A DNA stretch of 64,000 nt from Alphaproteobacteria bacterium (GTDB lineage: Bacteria; Pseudomonadota; Alphaproteobacteria; UBA8366; GCA-2717185). The stretch lies in contig WLWY01000001.1 in assembly GCA_012103325.1 (NCBI GenBank), forward strand, positions 1,444,986 to 1,508,985. Reading direction: 5' to 3'. The position numbers and the translations under genes are program-made. The notes under the pieces are model-generated. The model ran no database searches, was not told the origin of the DNA, and saw only the letters and a list, made by a program, of their open reading frames with translations. Positions 37,316 through 47,005 of the stretch are shown here, in pieces; positions within the stretch are counted from its first letter, which is position 1; each line of letters opens with the position of its first letter.

Positions 37316-37873
37316 CTTCAGTCGAGCCGTCTTCGGTGTCAATTGCCGCGCCGATTGTCCGCCCGCCGTGATCATTCGTACCGTCAGCGCCTGCGCCGCG
37401 GGGAAGGTTTCGAAGTAAGTAGTATCGAGATGGGTTAGCTGGCCGGGACGATCGCAGCGGAAATGATAATGGGCGTGGAACTCCGCATGCGCGTCGGTGT
37501 CGCTGCCTTTGTGGTCGTGATGTTTTTCATCCAGCAGGGGTGACTCCACCTCCGACTCGATCAACCGGCACCCTGCTGCCTCGGGAAAGACGAACAGCGT
37601 CGCACCGGCGCGCAATTGATCCGCAGCCTTCGCGACGGCCTGTTTCTCGGCGTCGGATGCGGCCGCATGCTCGAAGCCGACAACGTCCGCGCCCGGCGCC
37701 TCGAGTTCCGCCTCCACGTTCCGGCCTTCGATGGCGAGGTTCAGCGTGCCAGCGCCATGCCGATGCGCCTTGCGTTCGGACCCAAACGCATCGGGCGCTG
37801 GGCCGATAGCCAATACGACAAATGAAATCGCCGCGATGCGCGATAGCGCCGGAAGGCAGCGGTGGACAGACAT
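37310..37873 (-). CDS. exported His-rich DUF2796 protein, ZrgA-like
   Basis: A 187-residue protein with a signal peptide (hydrophobic stretch ending near APDAFG) and a mature part rich in histidine: HRHGAGTLNLAIEG near the N-terminus, typical of DUF2796, and a loop with EKHHDHKGSDTDAHAEFHAHYH. ZrgA proteins of vibrios are periplasmic zinc-binding components of a Zur-controlled uptake system. The start is the ATG at 37873; a GTG lies one codon upstream. A Zur-like palindrome lies about 30 bases upstream. Confidence 0.85.
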   Translation of the reverse strand: MSVHRCLPALSRIAAISFVVLAIGPAPDAFGSERKAHRHGAGTLNLAIEGRNVEAELEAPGADVVGFEHAAASDAEKQAVAKAADQLRAGATLFVFPEAAGCRLIESEVESPLLDEKHHDHKGSDTDAHAEFHAHYHFRCDRPGQLTHLDTTYFETFPAAQALTVRMITAGGQSARQLTPKTARLKF

Positions 37874-37904
37874 CACGGGACATTCCTTTCAGATTGAATG
37901 GAAA

Positions 37905-37927
37905 GAAATGTTATAACATTACATTTC
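37905..37927. promoter_or_regulatory. Zur-box-like palindrome
   Basis: A 23-base imperfect palindrome with outer arms GAAATGT and ACATTTC and centre TATAACATT. It closely resembles the proteobacterial Zur consensus (GAAATGTTATA..TATAACATTTC). It lies between the DUF3299 gene and the DUF2796 gene, 32 bases before the DUF2796 start, where a bound Zur repressor would block transcription. The sequence is seen; Zur control is inferred. Confidence 0.75.
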
Positions 37928-37971
37928 ATGATTTCAACAAATATGATGCGGTCTTTCCGTGGCGCGTGCTC

Positions 37972-38634
37972 CTACTGCTTGTACGGTTCGATACTGACGT
38001 CTTCGAGCGTATATCCCGCTTCGATCGGCGCGTTGCCGTCGACGAAGGAGAGCGACCTGTTCGTCCTCTTCACCTTTACGCGGCCCGTCACCCAGACGGG
38101 CTCATACAGGCTTTTCGTTTTGTAGGACTGACTGAGCTGCACGAAGACGGTCTGGTTAGCCGGCGGCGGTGGGACATGAATGCATGCGCCGACATAGGGC
38201 ACGAGGAGGAACTCGGTAATTGCCGTCTCGTTGAACTCGAACGGTAGTGCGTAACCGGGCATACGGATCAGCGTACCGTCCAATTCGTCGACGACATCTG
38301 CGTTGCGCCGCTCGATCTCCTGCCGGAGCGTCTCGTATTTGGCGACCAGGTCATCGACATCGAGCCCCATGGTCTTCAGCTTATGGGCAATCTCGATGCC
38401 TTCTTCGTAGCGGTAGTCGACTTCCGTGATAAGCCCCTGTTGCTGTGCGCGGCGGATGTTTGCCAGGACTTCGATCTCGACCTGCCGGTCCATCTTGAGA
38501 TGCGCAAGCGGGTTCTTCAGGGGCGTCGAAGCGGGAATCAGAGTCTCCCAATCAACGGTTCTGGCCTTCTCCGATGCGTTGGCGGATCCGATTGAAACGA
38601 AAACCGCGAAGACGATCAAAAGACGCGTAATCAT
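37972..38634 (-). CDS. exported DUF3299 domain protein, ZrgE-like
   Basis: A 220-residue protein with a signal peptide (hydrophobic to about residue 20, NASEKA). Next comes a helical segment, then the DUF3299 core: MPGYALPFEFN, EFLLVPYVGACIHVPPPPANQTVFV, and YEPVWVTGRVKV. DUF3299 proteins are part of the Zrg zinc-uptake gene set in vibrios. The ATG has a TAGGAG ribosome binding site. It is the first gene of the minus-strand cluster, but the Zur-like site lies downstream of it, so it may have its own promoter. Confidence 0.85.
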   Translation of the reverse strand: MITRLLIVFAVFVSIGSANASEKARTVDWETLIPASTPLKNPLAHLKMDRQVEIEVLANIRRAQQQGLITEVDYRYEEGIEIAHKLKTMGLDVDDLVAKYETLRQEIERRNADVVDELDGTLIRMPGYALPFEFNETAITEFLLVPYVGACIHVPPPPANQTVFVQLSQSYKTKSLYEPVWVTGRVKVKRTNRSLSFVDGNAPIEAGYTLEDVSIEPYKQ

Positions 38635-38822
38635 AGAACTCCTATCGATCTACCATGTGAACTCGGGCGCAACTATAGGCCTTATTGGGGTCGGAAAGAA
38701 GCCACAGTCACGTGATGAGAGACGCTGCCGAAGAGCGCTGCGTAAACTGGTACGATGGTTGGCATTCGTAAGCTCCGACAACACCTCTGAGTGATACGGA
38801 CCCCGCCGCCGGATGGATCAAG

Positions 38823-39464
38823 ATGCGCGTTTCATTGGCTTGCTTTCTCATTCTGCTCCTGGCCGTCGCTTGCGCACCGACGGGGCCCGAACCGCGACTA
38901 AGGCACGTTCCACCGCTGTCGGCGAGCGGTACCGTCTTTGTGACGTCGAACGGCTGGCACAGCGGTATCGTCCTGTCGCGCGAGATTCTTATGCCGGATC
39001 GAATTCCGGAGGCCGCGGACTTTCCGGCCGCCCGGTATCTAGAGTTCGGTTGGGGCGACGCGGAATACTACCCGGCGAAAACGCCGTCGATTGCCGATAC
39101 ACTGCGCGCGGGACTGTTGCCGACACCGGCCGTCATGCATGTGGCGGCACTCGATGCGCAACCGAGCGCCTCTTCGTCTGTTGAGGTGGTCGCGCTGTTG
39201 CTGGATGCCGAGCAACTGGGTCGTCTCATTGCCTATATTGGGGGAAGCTTTGACCGAGAGGGCGAAAGCCGGGTGGCGCCATCGGGACCGGGACTATACC
39301 GGAACAGTCATTTTTACCCGGCGCGGGGCCGATTCCACCTCGCGAATACCTGCAATACATGGACGGCCCGCGCCCTTGTCGTGGCGGGCTTAACCATTGA
39401 CGAGACGGAGGCTGCCCTCGCCGAGGACCTGATGGCACAAGTGCGCCTGCACGCGATCCCATAG
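38823..39464 (+). CDS. DUF2459 / TIGR02117 family lipoprotein
   Basis: A 213-residue protein with a lipoprotein signal (LLLAVACAPTG; the cysteine at residue 17 is the likely lipidation site). The DUF2459 core includes VFVTSNGWHSGIVLS near residue 37, FGWGDAEYYPAKTP and the C-terminal NTCNTWTARAL. The conserved histidine and cysteine suggest a papain-like hydrolase fold, but the function is unknown. It is divergent from the DUF3299 gene. Confidence 0.85.
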   Translation: MRVSLACFLILLLAVACAPTGPEPRLRHVPPLSASGTVFVTSNGWHSGIVLSREILMPDRIPEAADFPAARYLEFGWGDAEYYPAKTPSIADTLRAGLLPTPAVMHVAALDAQPSASSSVEVVALLLDAEQLGRLIAYIGGSFDREGESRVAPSGPGLYRNSHFYPARGRFHLANTCNTWTARALVVAGLTIDETEAALAEDLMAQVRLHAIP

Positions 39465-39550
39465 TTTGTTGTAATTATTTACTTTTTTGTTCGCGATTGG
39501 ACACCGTGCCACAAGAACCGATATAAGCCAGGAAAGAAAACGCAACCGGG

Positions 39551-41713
39551 ATGGTTGAAATGGCTGATTTTCCGCGGAAAACGCTGGATGAGTGGAAGGC
39601 GCTGGCCGAGCGCGAGATACGCGGCAAGCCGCTGGAATCGCTGCAATGGCGGACCTTGGAGGGTATCGAGGTCAAGCCGGTCTATACGGCAGCAGATCTT
39701 GAGCAGCTCGCGCATGTGGACACGTTGCCCGGTACGCCGCCTTTCGTGCGCGGCCCGCGCGCGACCATGTATGCAGCGCGGCCTTGGACGGTGCGGCAGT
39801 ATTCCGGTTTTTCGACAGCGGAAGAATCGAACGCCTTCTACCGGCGCAACCTCGCCGCGGGGCAGAAGGGCCTGTCCATCGCCTTCGATCTCGCCACCCA
39901 TCGCGGCTATGACAGCGATCATGAACGGGTCGTCGGCGATGTCGGCAAGGCCGGCGTGGCGATCGATTCGGTCGAGGACATGAAGATCCTGTTCGACGGC
40001 ATCCCGCTCGACCAGATGTCGGTGTCGATGACGATGAATGGCGCGGTCCTGCCGGTTCTGGCGAGCTTTATCGTCGCGGGCGAAGAGCAGGGCGTTGCGC
40101 AAAAGGATCTCAGCGGCACCATTCAGAACGACGTTCTGAAGGAGTTCATGGTCCGCAATACCTATATCTACCCGCCGGAACCGTCGATGCGGATCGTGTC
40201 CGACATCATCGCGCACACCGCCTCGCACATGCCGCGGTTCAATTCGATTTCGATCTCCGGCTATCACATGCAGGAAGCGGGCGCGACCTGCGTGCAGGAA
40301 CTCGCCTATACCATCGCCGACGGTATCGAATATGTCCGCGCGGCACAGGCGCAGGGACTCGACGTGGACGCCTTTGCGCCGCGGCTGTCGTTCTTCTTCT
40401 GCATCGGCATGAACTTCTTCATGGAGATCGCCAAGCTCCGCGCGGCGCGCTTCCTGTGGGCGCATCTGATGCGCGATATGTTCGCGCCGCAAGACGACAA
40501 GTCCCTGATGTTGCGGACGCATTGCCAGACCTCTGGTGTCTCGCTGACGGAGCAGGACCCCTACAACAACATCATCCGCACGACGGTCGAGGCGATGGCT
40601 GCCGGTCTCGGTGGCACGCAGTCGCTGCACACCAACGCCTTCGACGAAGCGCTGGCGCTACCGAGCGAGTTTTCCGCCCGTATCGCCCGCAATACGCAGC
40701 TAATCCTGCAGGAGGAGACCGGAATCACGAAGGTAATCGATCCCTTGGCCGGCAGCTATTACGTCGAGAGCCTCACGGCCAGCCTGATTGCGGAGGCGGG
40801 CAAGCTGATCGACGAGGTCGAGGAAATGGGCGGCATGACCCAGGCAATCGTCGCCGGCGTGCCGAAGCTGCGCATCGAGGAATCCGCGGCGCGGCGTCAG
40901 GCCCTGATCGACCGCGGCGAGGAGGTCATTGTCGGCGTCAATAAATACCAACCGGCAGAGCGCGACGACGTGGATATCCTCGATATCGACAACACGGCGG
41001 TGCGCGATTCCCAAATCGCAAGGCTAAACCAGGTAAAGGCGTCACGCGATGGCACCGCTTGCCAGGCGGCGCTAACGGCGTTGAGCGACGCGGCGAAGGA
41101 TGGATCGGGCAATCTGCTGAGCCTTTCCGTCGACGCGGCGCGGGCGCGGGCGACCGTTGGCGAGATATCGGATGCCTTGGAAAAGATCTATACCCGGCAC
41201 CGTGCTGTGATTCGCTCTATATCGGGCGTCTATGGTGCCGCCTATGACGGCGACGACGATTTCGACCGGATCAAGACCGACGTTGCCGCGTTTGCCGACG
41301 AGGAAGGCCGCCGGCCGCGCATGCTGGTGGTCAAGCTGGGGCAGGACGGCCACGACCGGGGGGCCAAGGTCATCGCGACCGCCTTCGCCGATATCGGCTT
41401 CGACGTCGATGTCGGGCCGCTGTTCCAGACGCCGGAAGAGGCGGCACGCCAGGCGGTAGAGAACGACGCACACATTATCGGCGTGTCCTCGCAGGCGGCC
41501 GGGCACAAGACGCTCGTGCCGGCTTTGATCGAAGCGCTGAAGGCGCAGGGCGCGGAGGATATCCTCGTGGTCTGCGGCGGCGTCATCCCGCCGCAGGACT
41601 ATGCCGGGCTGAAGGCGCAGGGCGTCGCCGCGATTTACGGGCCGGGCACGCATATTCCCGCCGCCGCGGCGGAGATCATGCAGCTGATCAAAGGCCGCCG
41701 CGAAGCCGCCTGA
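39551..41713 (+). CDS. scpA: methylmalonyl-CoA mutase, single-chain
   Basis: A 720-residue B12 enzyme. The N-terminal TIM-barrel catalytic domain (about 1-550) includes [17 protein letters not shown] and [16 protein letters not shown] stretches. The C-terminal cobalamin-binding domain (about 585-715) has the DxHxxG motif in [11 protein letters not shown], whose histidine binds cobalt. It interconverts methylmalonyl-CoA and succinyl-CoA in propionate metabolism. A full-length single chain means no small subunit is needed. The MeaB chaperone gene lies about 6 kb downstream. Confidence 0.97.
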   Translation: MVEMADFPRKTLDEWKALAEREIRGKPLESLQWRTLEGIEVKPVYTAADLEQLAHVDTLPGTPPFVRGPRATMYAARPWTVRQYSGFSTAEESNAFYRRNLAAGQKGLSIAFDLATHRGYDSDHERVVGDVGKAGVAIDSVEDMKILFDGIPLDQMSVSMTMNGAVLPVLASFIVAGEEQGVAQKDLSGTIQNDVLKEFMVRNTYIYPPEPSMRIVSDIIAHTASHMPRFNSISISGYHMQEAGATCVQELAYTIADGIEYVRAAQAQGLDVDAFAPRLSFFFCIGMNFFMEIAKLRAARFLWAHLMRDMFAPQDDKSLMLRTHCQTSGVSLTEQDPYNNIIRTTVEAMAAGLGGTQSLHTNAFDEALALPSEFSARIARNTQLILQEETGITKVIDPLAGSYYVESLTASLIAEAGKLIDEVEEMGGMTQAIVAGVPKLRIEESAARRQALIDRGEEVIVGVNKYQPAERDDVDILDIDNTAVRDSQIARLNQVKASRDGTACQAALTALSDAAKDGSGNLLSLSVDAARARATVGEISDALEKIYTRHRAVIRSISGVYGAAYDGDDDFDRIKTDVAAFADEEGRRPRMLVVKLGQDGHDRGAKVIATAFADIGFDVDVGPLFQTPEEAARQAVENDAHIIGVSSQAAGHKTLVPALIEALKAQGAEDILVVCGGVIPPQDYAGLKAQGVAAIYGPGTHIPAAAAEIMQLIKGRREAA

Positions 41714-41754
41714 CTCCCGTTTATTTTTTTCCGCGAACGGCGTAGTTTGGCGTT

Positions 41755-44700
41755 ATGCCGGCAAATGTCACCGAACTGCCCCGCTCCGGGCGCCATCTGC
41801 AAGCCAGACCCGGCGACGACCCTCTCGTCGTCGCGGCCAAGGAAGCGAAGTTTCTGCGCCGCCTCGTGGTCGGCGGGACGGCCGCGTCCGGGGTCTGGAT
41901 TGGGCTGTGCGTCTGGTACGTGCATGCCTATCTCGGTTGGGGCCTGCTCGGCGCGATGCTGCCGCACGAGCTGGCGGCGGCGGTTGGTGGCGTCACCTTG
42001 CCGCTATCGTTCCTGTGGCTCATCCTCGTCTTCCTGAAGCCGAACCGGGAGTTGCGCAGCCACACCGAAGCCCTGCGCCGCCAGTTGGAACTCCTGACCT
42101 ACCCGGTGGAGGATGCGGAGGCGCGCATCCACATCGTGGCCGACGTGCTTCGGGCGCAGACCGATGCGCTCAACCGGGCGAGCGATCAGGCAACCGTGCA
42201 GCTGAACGACGTCGCGGACACGATGCGGCGCAATACCGAACACCTGTCCGAGGCGACGGAACAGGCAGCGACGGAAGCCGGCGAATTGCGCGCCGTCCTG
42301 TCCGAGCAGGCCACGGCGCTGTCCGGGTTCGCCGACCGTTTCGAGTCGCAGCAGCTCGCCGTGCGGGAGATCACCGACCGGCAGACATCGGAACTGACCT
42401 CGGTCAACCGGGAGAGCCTGGAGCAGTCTCAGGCGATCGGCGCCACGCTGCGCGAAATGTCCAGCCAGCTTACCGAAGCGTCAGAGCGGGCGGCGGAGAA
42501 GGCGAAGGACATGGGCAGCCTGTTCCGCAACTATACGGAGACGATGTCGAAGGCGGCGGAGAGCGCCGCGGCGCGCAGCCTCGCGATCCGCGAAGCGCTC
42601 GGCAAGGGAACCGGCGACCTGAACGCGGCCAGCGAGATGGCGGCGGCGCGGGCGCAGGATATCGCGACGGAACTGCGCCGGCAGACCACACATGTGACGG
42701 ACCGTCTGAAGGAATCGTTCGATATTCAGGCGCATGCGCTGAACAGCGTGGCTGCGCGCACGGGCGAGGAAATCGACCGCTTCGGCAGCGCATTGGACCG
42801 TCACGCCACCTCGCTGCAGACCGCATTGCAGGGGGCTCTGGCCAAGCACGGCTCGGCGGTCGACGGCATGATCGACATGTCGGCGGGTCGGGTCGACAAG
42901 CTGGCGAAAACCCTGCGCGAGGCGACCGATACGGTGCTGCGGCAGATCGACGAAGGCATGGCGCGGCGGACCGACGATCTGTCGACGACGATCGAGCGCA
43001 TGGTGTCGCAGACGAACGAGCTGATGGCGTCGATGCACGAACAGGTCAACGATATCGCGCAGTCTGCGGAGGGCGCCTCCACCCACACGGTCCGGATTCG
43101 GGAATCCCTGGAAGCGCAAGGCGAGGAACTGTCGCGGGTGGCGGCGGATTTGACGCAGAAAGCGCATGACGTGGATGGCGCCGCAGTCCGGCATGGCGAG
43201 CGCCTGACCCGCGTTGCCGCCGACGCCGGACAGAAGGTCGAGGCCATGGGCGTGGTGCTGCGGACCCAGGCGCAGGAAGTGTCGAAGGCCTCGGATCTGG
43301 CTTCCGTGCGTGCCGATTCTGTCCGCGACGCGTTGGAGCGTCAGGTGGCGGCCCTGTCGGCGATGTCGGAACGCGCCTCGGAGCAGGCGCAGCAGATCGA
43401 CACGGCGCTGACCGCGCGGGCCGAACAGATCCGCAATATCTTGCGCGACGGCAGCCGCGAAGTGGGCGAAGCGTTCGAGCCCACCGTCAATCAGGCGCGG
43501 GGCTTCAGCGATCTTCTGAAGAAGCACGCGGTCTCGCTGCGGGAATCCGCGGATTGGGCGGCCGGCCAGTCGCGGTCGGTTGGCGAGATCCTGCAGCAGC
43601 AGAGCCAGGATCTGCGCGCCGCGTCGGATCATGCCTCCCACCGCATCCGCGAGATCCGGGAAGTCATTCAACAGCAGACCAGGGAGCTCGAGGAAAGCTC
43701 CGAGGCCGCCGCCGCGTCCGCGCTGCGTATCCGGGAGAGCCTGCGGACGGATGGCAACGCGCTCGCCGATCTGGTCAAGACCCTGAACGAGCAGGTGAAA
43801 CTCGTCGAGCAGACAGTGGACGAGCAGGCGGGCCAACTGGACGAAGCCTCCCGCAACGCGGGCGAACGCACGACCCGGATCGGCGAGACCTTGAGCCGGC
43901 AGGTCGACCAACTGGTCGCGGTGTCCGATCAGGTGATCAAGCGGATCATGGAAGCCGGCCGCGCCTTTCACACCGAATCCGGCGGCCTTAACGAGTCGGT
44001 CCAAACGGCGCTGCGGTTGATGCGGGATGTCGGCGACCGGTTCAGCGAGCAGAGCGAGCGCCTGACGACGGCCTCGGTGCAGGCCGGCATGCAGGTCGAC
44101 GACAACCGCGAAGGTCTGCGCGTGCAGGCGGAGGAGCTGTCCCGGGCGGCGCGCGAGGCGGTGGCGGGCATGAAGCTCATCGGCGATGCCTTTGCGCAGC
44201 AGACGGGCAGCCTCACGGGTGCCTCGGACCAGGTGGCGTCCCGGCTGAGCTCATTGTCCGAAACCTACAAGCAGCAGGCGGCCGAAGTGGGCGAAGTCGG
44301 CGAGGCGGCGAATCGTCAGCTGCGCGAGGCCGTGGACGAGCTCGCGAAGCAGGGCCCGGCGATGACCTCCGCTGCCGCGCAGGCCCGCTCGACCTTCGAA
44401 GGGGTTGCCGAGAAAGTCCAGGGCGGCAGCCGGGATCTGCTGGAAGCCCTCGACGCGGCAGTGGCCAAGGCCAACGAGACGGGGCAGACCTTCGACCGCC
44501 AGTCGACACGCCTGACACAGGCGTCGGCGGACGCGGCTGAACAGGCGCGGCGGCTCGGGGAAGAAGAACTCGTGCTGCGTCGCGATCTGTTCCTGAAGAC
44601 CGCCCGGTTCATCATCGAAGATCTCGATTCCACCTCGATCGATCTGACGCGGATCTTGCACAACGACGTCCCGGAAACCGACTGGAAGCGCTATGTGAAG

Positions 44701-44952
44701 GGCGACCGCGGCGTGTTCACCCGCAGTCTGCTGCGCGGCAAGCAGGCGTCGCTGACGGCGCGCGTCACGGAAAAGATTAAATCGAACAAGGAAATGCGTA
44801 ATTACGTGGTGCGCTATGTCGACCAGTTCGACCGGCTCCTCACCGAAGCGCAAACCTCCGACCCGGAGAACCTGCTGCACTCGACCTTCATGACTGCCGA
44901 CGTCGGCAAGCTCTACATCCTGCTGTGCCGCGCGCTGGGGCGCGACGAGTAG
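41755..44952 (+). CDS. large membrane-anchored coiled-coil repeat protein, 1065 aa
   Basis: No function is recognised. Two N-terminal hydrophobic helices (about 36-58 and 72-93) are followed by about 830 residues of almost pure helix with a degenerate repeat of roughly 26-37 residues, pattern I-x-E-x-L-x-x-Q-x(3)-L-x-x-A-S-x-x-A-x-x-R. A compact C-terminal domain of about 120 residues (LFLKTARFIIEDLDSTSIDL to the end) looks globular and is probably the conserved part. The shape resembles polar-scaffold proteins such as TipN and also chemoreceptor-like helical stalks, but no signalling tip is seen. It lies between the mutase and a GNAT gene, five bases before the latter. Confidence 0.85.
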   Translation: MPANVTELPRSGRHLQARPGDDPLVVAAKEAKFLRRLVVGGTAASGVWIGLCVWYVHAYLGWGLLGAMLPHELAAAVGGVTLPLSFLWLILVFLKPNRELRSHTEALRRQLELLTYPVEDAEARIHIVADVLRAQTDALNRASDQATVQLNDVADTMRRNTEHLSEATEQAATEAGELRAVLSEQATALSGFADRFESQQLAVREITDRQTSELTSVNRESLEQSQAIGATLREMSSQLTEASERAAEKAKDMGSLFRNYTETMSKAAESAAARSLAIREALGKGTGDLNAASEMAAARAQDIATELRRQTTHVTDRLKESFDIQAHALNSVAARTGEEIDRFGSALDRHATSLQTALQGALAKHGSAVDGMIDMSAGRVDKLAKTLREATDTVLRQIDEGMARRTDDLSTTIERMVSQTNELMASMHEQVNDIAQSAEGASTHTVRIRESLEAQGEELSRVAADLTQKAHDVDGAAVRHGERLTRVAADAGQKVEAMGVVLRTQAQEVSKASDLASVRADSVRDALERQVAALSAMSERASEQAQQIDTALTARAEQIRNILRDGSREVGEAFEPTVNQARGFSDLLKKHAVSLRESADWAAGQSRSVGEILQQQSQDLRAASDHASHRIREIREVIQQQTRELEESSEAAAASALRIRESLRTDGNALADLVKTLNEQVKLVEQTVDEQAGQLDEASRNAGERTTRIGETLSRQVDQLVAVSDQVIKRIMEAGRAFHTESGGLNESVQTALRLMRDVGDRFSEQSERLTTASVQAGMQVDDNREGLRVQAEELSRAAREAVAGMKLIGDAFAQQTGSLTGASDQVASRLSSLSETYKQQAAEVGEVGEAANRQLREAVDELAKQGPAMTSAAAQARSTFEGVAEKVQGGSRDLLEALDAAVAKANETGQTFDRQSTRLTQASADAAEQARRLGEEELVLRRDLFLKTARFIIEDLDSTSIDLTRILHNDVPETDWKRYVKGDRGVFTRSLLRGKQASLTARVTEKIKSNKEMRNYVVRYVDQFDRLLTEAQTSDPENLLHSTFMTADVGKLYILLCRALGRDE

Positions 44953-44956
44953 CGGC

Positions 44957-45487
44957 ATGCCAGGCATGGACGCCGCCGTGAACGACTACGACATTCGCGT
45001 TGCGACAACGGCGGATGCCGAGGCGCTGTTCCGTTTCGGCGAAACGCTGTTGGCGGAAACGAGTTTCTTTGTGCGTGGACCGGGCGAGCGGGCGCGGTCG
45101 GTCGGCGAGATGCGCGAGGTCATCGAACGGTTCGACACGCTGCCGCACTATCTCCTGCTGAATGCCTGGCAGGGCGCCGAAGCGGTCGCCGAGGCCGTGG
45201 CGATTTGCGGCGACTTTTCGCGCAACCAGTACACGGCAACGGTCGGGATCGGCGTGCTCGCCGACCACAGCGGGCGCGGGCTTGGCCGAGTTCTAATGCA
45301 GGAACTGGACGGGTTCGCCTGTGATCTAGGATTGCGCCGATTGGAACTGACGGTCATGGCGCACAACACGGCGGCGCGGACACTGTACAAGAAGGTCGGC
45401 TATGTCGAAGAAGGCACGAAGCGGGATTCGCTGTTCGTCGATGGCGGCTACGTCAGCGAGATCATGATGGCGAAGGTGTTCGCATGA
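44957..45487 (+). CDS. GNAT family N-acetyltransferase
   Basis: A 176-residue acetyltransferase. The acetyl-CoA pyrophosphate loop is HSGRGLGRVLM (about residues 107-117), preceded by the beta-strand ATVGIGVLADH. The C-terminal part AHNTAARTLYKKVGYVEEGTKRD is the usual motif B region and suggests a RimJ/RimL- or SpeG-like amine target. It begins four bases after the coiled-coil gene stop, so the two are probably co-transcribed. The substrate is unknown. Confidence 0.92.
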   Translation: MPGMDAAVNDYDIRVATTADAEALFRFGETLLAETSFFVRGPGERARSVGEMREVIERFDTLPHYLLLNAWQGAEAVAEAVAICGDFSRNQYTATVGIGVLADHSGRGLGRVLMQELDGFACDLGLRRLELTVMAHNTAARTLYKKVGYVEEGTKRDSLFVDGGYVSEIMMAKVFA

Positions 45488-45540
45488 GGGAGAAGAGTAC
45501 CGCGTCGAGCAATAGCCTCGAGCCGTTTGCTGTGGACGTG

Positions 45541-45723
45541 CTACTTGGAACGATCCAGGATTTCGCGAAGTTCAATCAAGATCGCCGCAATGAGTACAAA
45601 GGAAGCAACCTGAAAGAAGTGGTTGCCACCAATCGGCAGAACCGCGTTTGTTATTGGAATCACATACTCACACCAGATTGCTGCTATATCGAGCGTTAGA
45701 GCTAGGCGTAATAAATTTGGCAT
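45541..45723 (-). CDS. small membrane protein, 60 aa
   Basis: Sixty residues with two hydrophobic segments (LLRLALTLDIAAIW and NHFFQVASFVLIAAILIEL) and a charged C-terminus (REILDRSK). The ATG at 45723 is preceded at five bases by GGGAGGA, one of the best ribosome binding sites in the region; that is the main evidence. No family is recognised. It lies tail to tail with the GNAT gene at the edge of an AT-rich accessory pocket. Confidence 0.55.
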   Translation of the reverse strand: MPNLLRLALTLDIAAIWCEYVIPITNAVLPIGGNHFFQVASFVLIAAILIELREILDRSK

Positions 45724-45855
45724 GCGAGTCCTCCCGTTCTCTGAAATCGAATTCGCAAGCCGTTGTAAAATCAGCGGTATTTTTTGTAACTTCGAAAGCA
45801 CTTGCTGAGTTTGTTGAAGAATTGTTGCTCTCAACGACGTCGCGTGACTAAACAT

Positions 45856-46303
45856 TGCTGTCTTTTTCTCAGGTTTAAGCGCAGAAAAAAATCAGTTGCA
45901 GTTTGTTTGCGCCGATGACATCCTCTAGCTTGGCTGCCCATTGAGTTGCCACTCACTTGCGCTGATCACGCCCCTGCGCATGGCGCCCCATCGAATTGCT
46001 GCTTGCTTTCATCGTTGACATTCTCACGCTTGGCTCTCCATCGAGTCGTTATTTGGTGCACGCCTGTTGACTGTGGTGCTCCCAGAGCACAGTGGCTTAA
46101 TATGTGACGGTCTAAGTTCCGTCATCGCGTAATTAACAACATCTAGATCAAGGGCACGCGAACACCTTTTGTTAAACGCTATTCGATTATGCCTAATGCT
46201 ACTTGTTCCCACTTGACTCCCATGTCTTCGTGCTGCTGACTACGCGGTCCAATGCGGTGCATCCTGAGAAATCATGTACGCATCTGCGTGAGAATGACGA
46301 TGT
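45856..46303. other. non-coding AT-rich stretch
   Basis: About 450 bases between the small membrane protein and the unknown gene at 46304. It holds the degenerate tandem repeats at 45910-46063 and no supported gene. Confidence 0.4.
45910..46063. repeat. three degenerate ~50-bp tandem repeats
   Basis: Units begin at about 45910, 45960 and 46013. Each starts with CGC(C/T)GAT or CGTTGAC, has GGC...CCAT(T/C)GA(G/A)T in the middle (GCCCATTGAGT, CCCCATCGAAT, CTCCATCGAGT) and ends in a T-rich stretch. A partial fourth start (CTGTTGACTG) follows. Similarity was judged by eye. Confidence 0.5.
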
Positions 46304-47005
46304 GTGAGATTTGCGATGCCTGCTTGGTGTGATGTCGTTGTTTGTGATGTAGATGACCGCGTGGCATTAGAAGCAAAAGCTCTGTTTTTCGTTCCGTCTG
46401 CGCTTATTATTTGCAATAGGAAGGGATTGACGATAGCTGGACTCAGCGCAACCGCTAGAGCAGCGAAGATGGTAAACCGCGATCTCCACTACGCTGGCCG
46501 CAGCGCTATTTCAAAAGTTATGGGTTGTGAGCCAGTTGTTCGAAAGAGTGCGTTGGGGTTTATTAATTCAGCTAACGCTGCTCTTTCCGCCATAAAAGAT
46601 GATCACCGTTTTTCGACAGATGATATAATAGCTTGTGTTTTTCGGTTAAGGGATGGCACGGAGGTTTTAGAAGCACTTGGGTTAAGTGCAGTAGATGTTT
46701 CTAGTAATTGTGCAATAAGGCACGAAATTGTGGAAGCGGCGCTTGCACGTTATCGAATTCAATATGCGGACGCCCGCAAGATTTGGGAATATTGTTGCAG
46801 TGTAAAGGTTAGAGAAAAAATTTCATCTGAGGAAATTGATTCAATCATTACGGATGACGAAGGAAGTTTCATCAAAACGGATACCCGTTTTGGATTGCCT
46901 ATGGCTATAAAGAGAATAGAAAATGATGGCCAGGTAGAATACGTCTATAGGCGCGAGCATTTAGAAAAAGCACCATCAAGCGGTCATGAATGGTCAATAG
47001 AATAA
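46304..47005 (+). CDS. unrecognised protein in AT-rich accessory region, about 230 aa
   Basis: No family recognised. The frame is open for 233 codons from a GTG at 46304 (ATG at 46316 is the alternative), in DNA clearly richer in A and T than the flanks, with third positions often A or T. No signal peptide or strong membrane helix is visible. The C-terminal half is charged and helical (KVREKISSEEIDSIITDDE). Composition and isolation suggest horizontally acquired DNA. It is not part of a visible operon. Confidence 0.6.
   Translation: MRFAMPAWCDVVVCDVDDRVALEAKALFFVPSALIICNRKGLTIAGLSATARAAKMVNRDLHYAGRSAISKVMGCEPVVRKSALGFINSANAALSAIKDDHRFSTDDIIACVFRLRDGTEVLEALGLSAVDVSSNCAIRHEIVEAALARYRIQYADARKIWEYCCSVKVREKISSEEIDSIITDDEGSFIKTDTRFGLPMAIKRIENDGQVEYVYRREHLEKAPSSGHEWSIE

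Noticed and set aside
41907..43169. 420-codon second-frame reading inside the coiled-coil gene
   Set aside because: Gly/Arg-rich shadow of the high-GC repeat gene; no ribosome binding site and no domain.
45484..45699. 71-codon plus-strand frame overlapping the GNAT stop
   Set aside because: The overlapping minus-strand frame has a strong ribosome binding site and membrane helices; this one has no features.
46300..46332. Ten-codon Cys-rich reading frame (MCEICDACLV) overlapping the start of the unknown gene, as a possible leader peptide
   Set aside because: Too short, no terminator or attenuator structure seen, probably chance.
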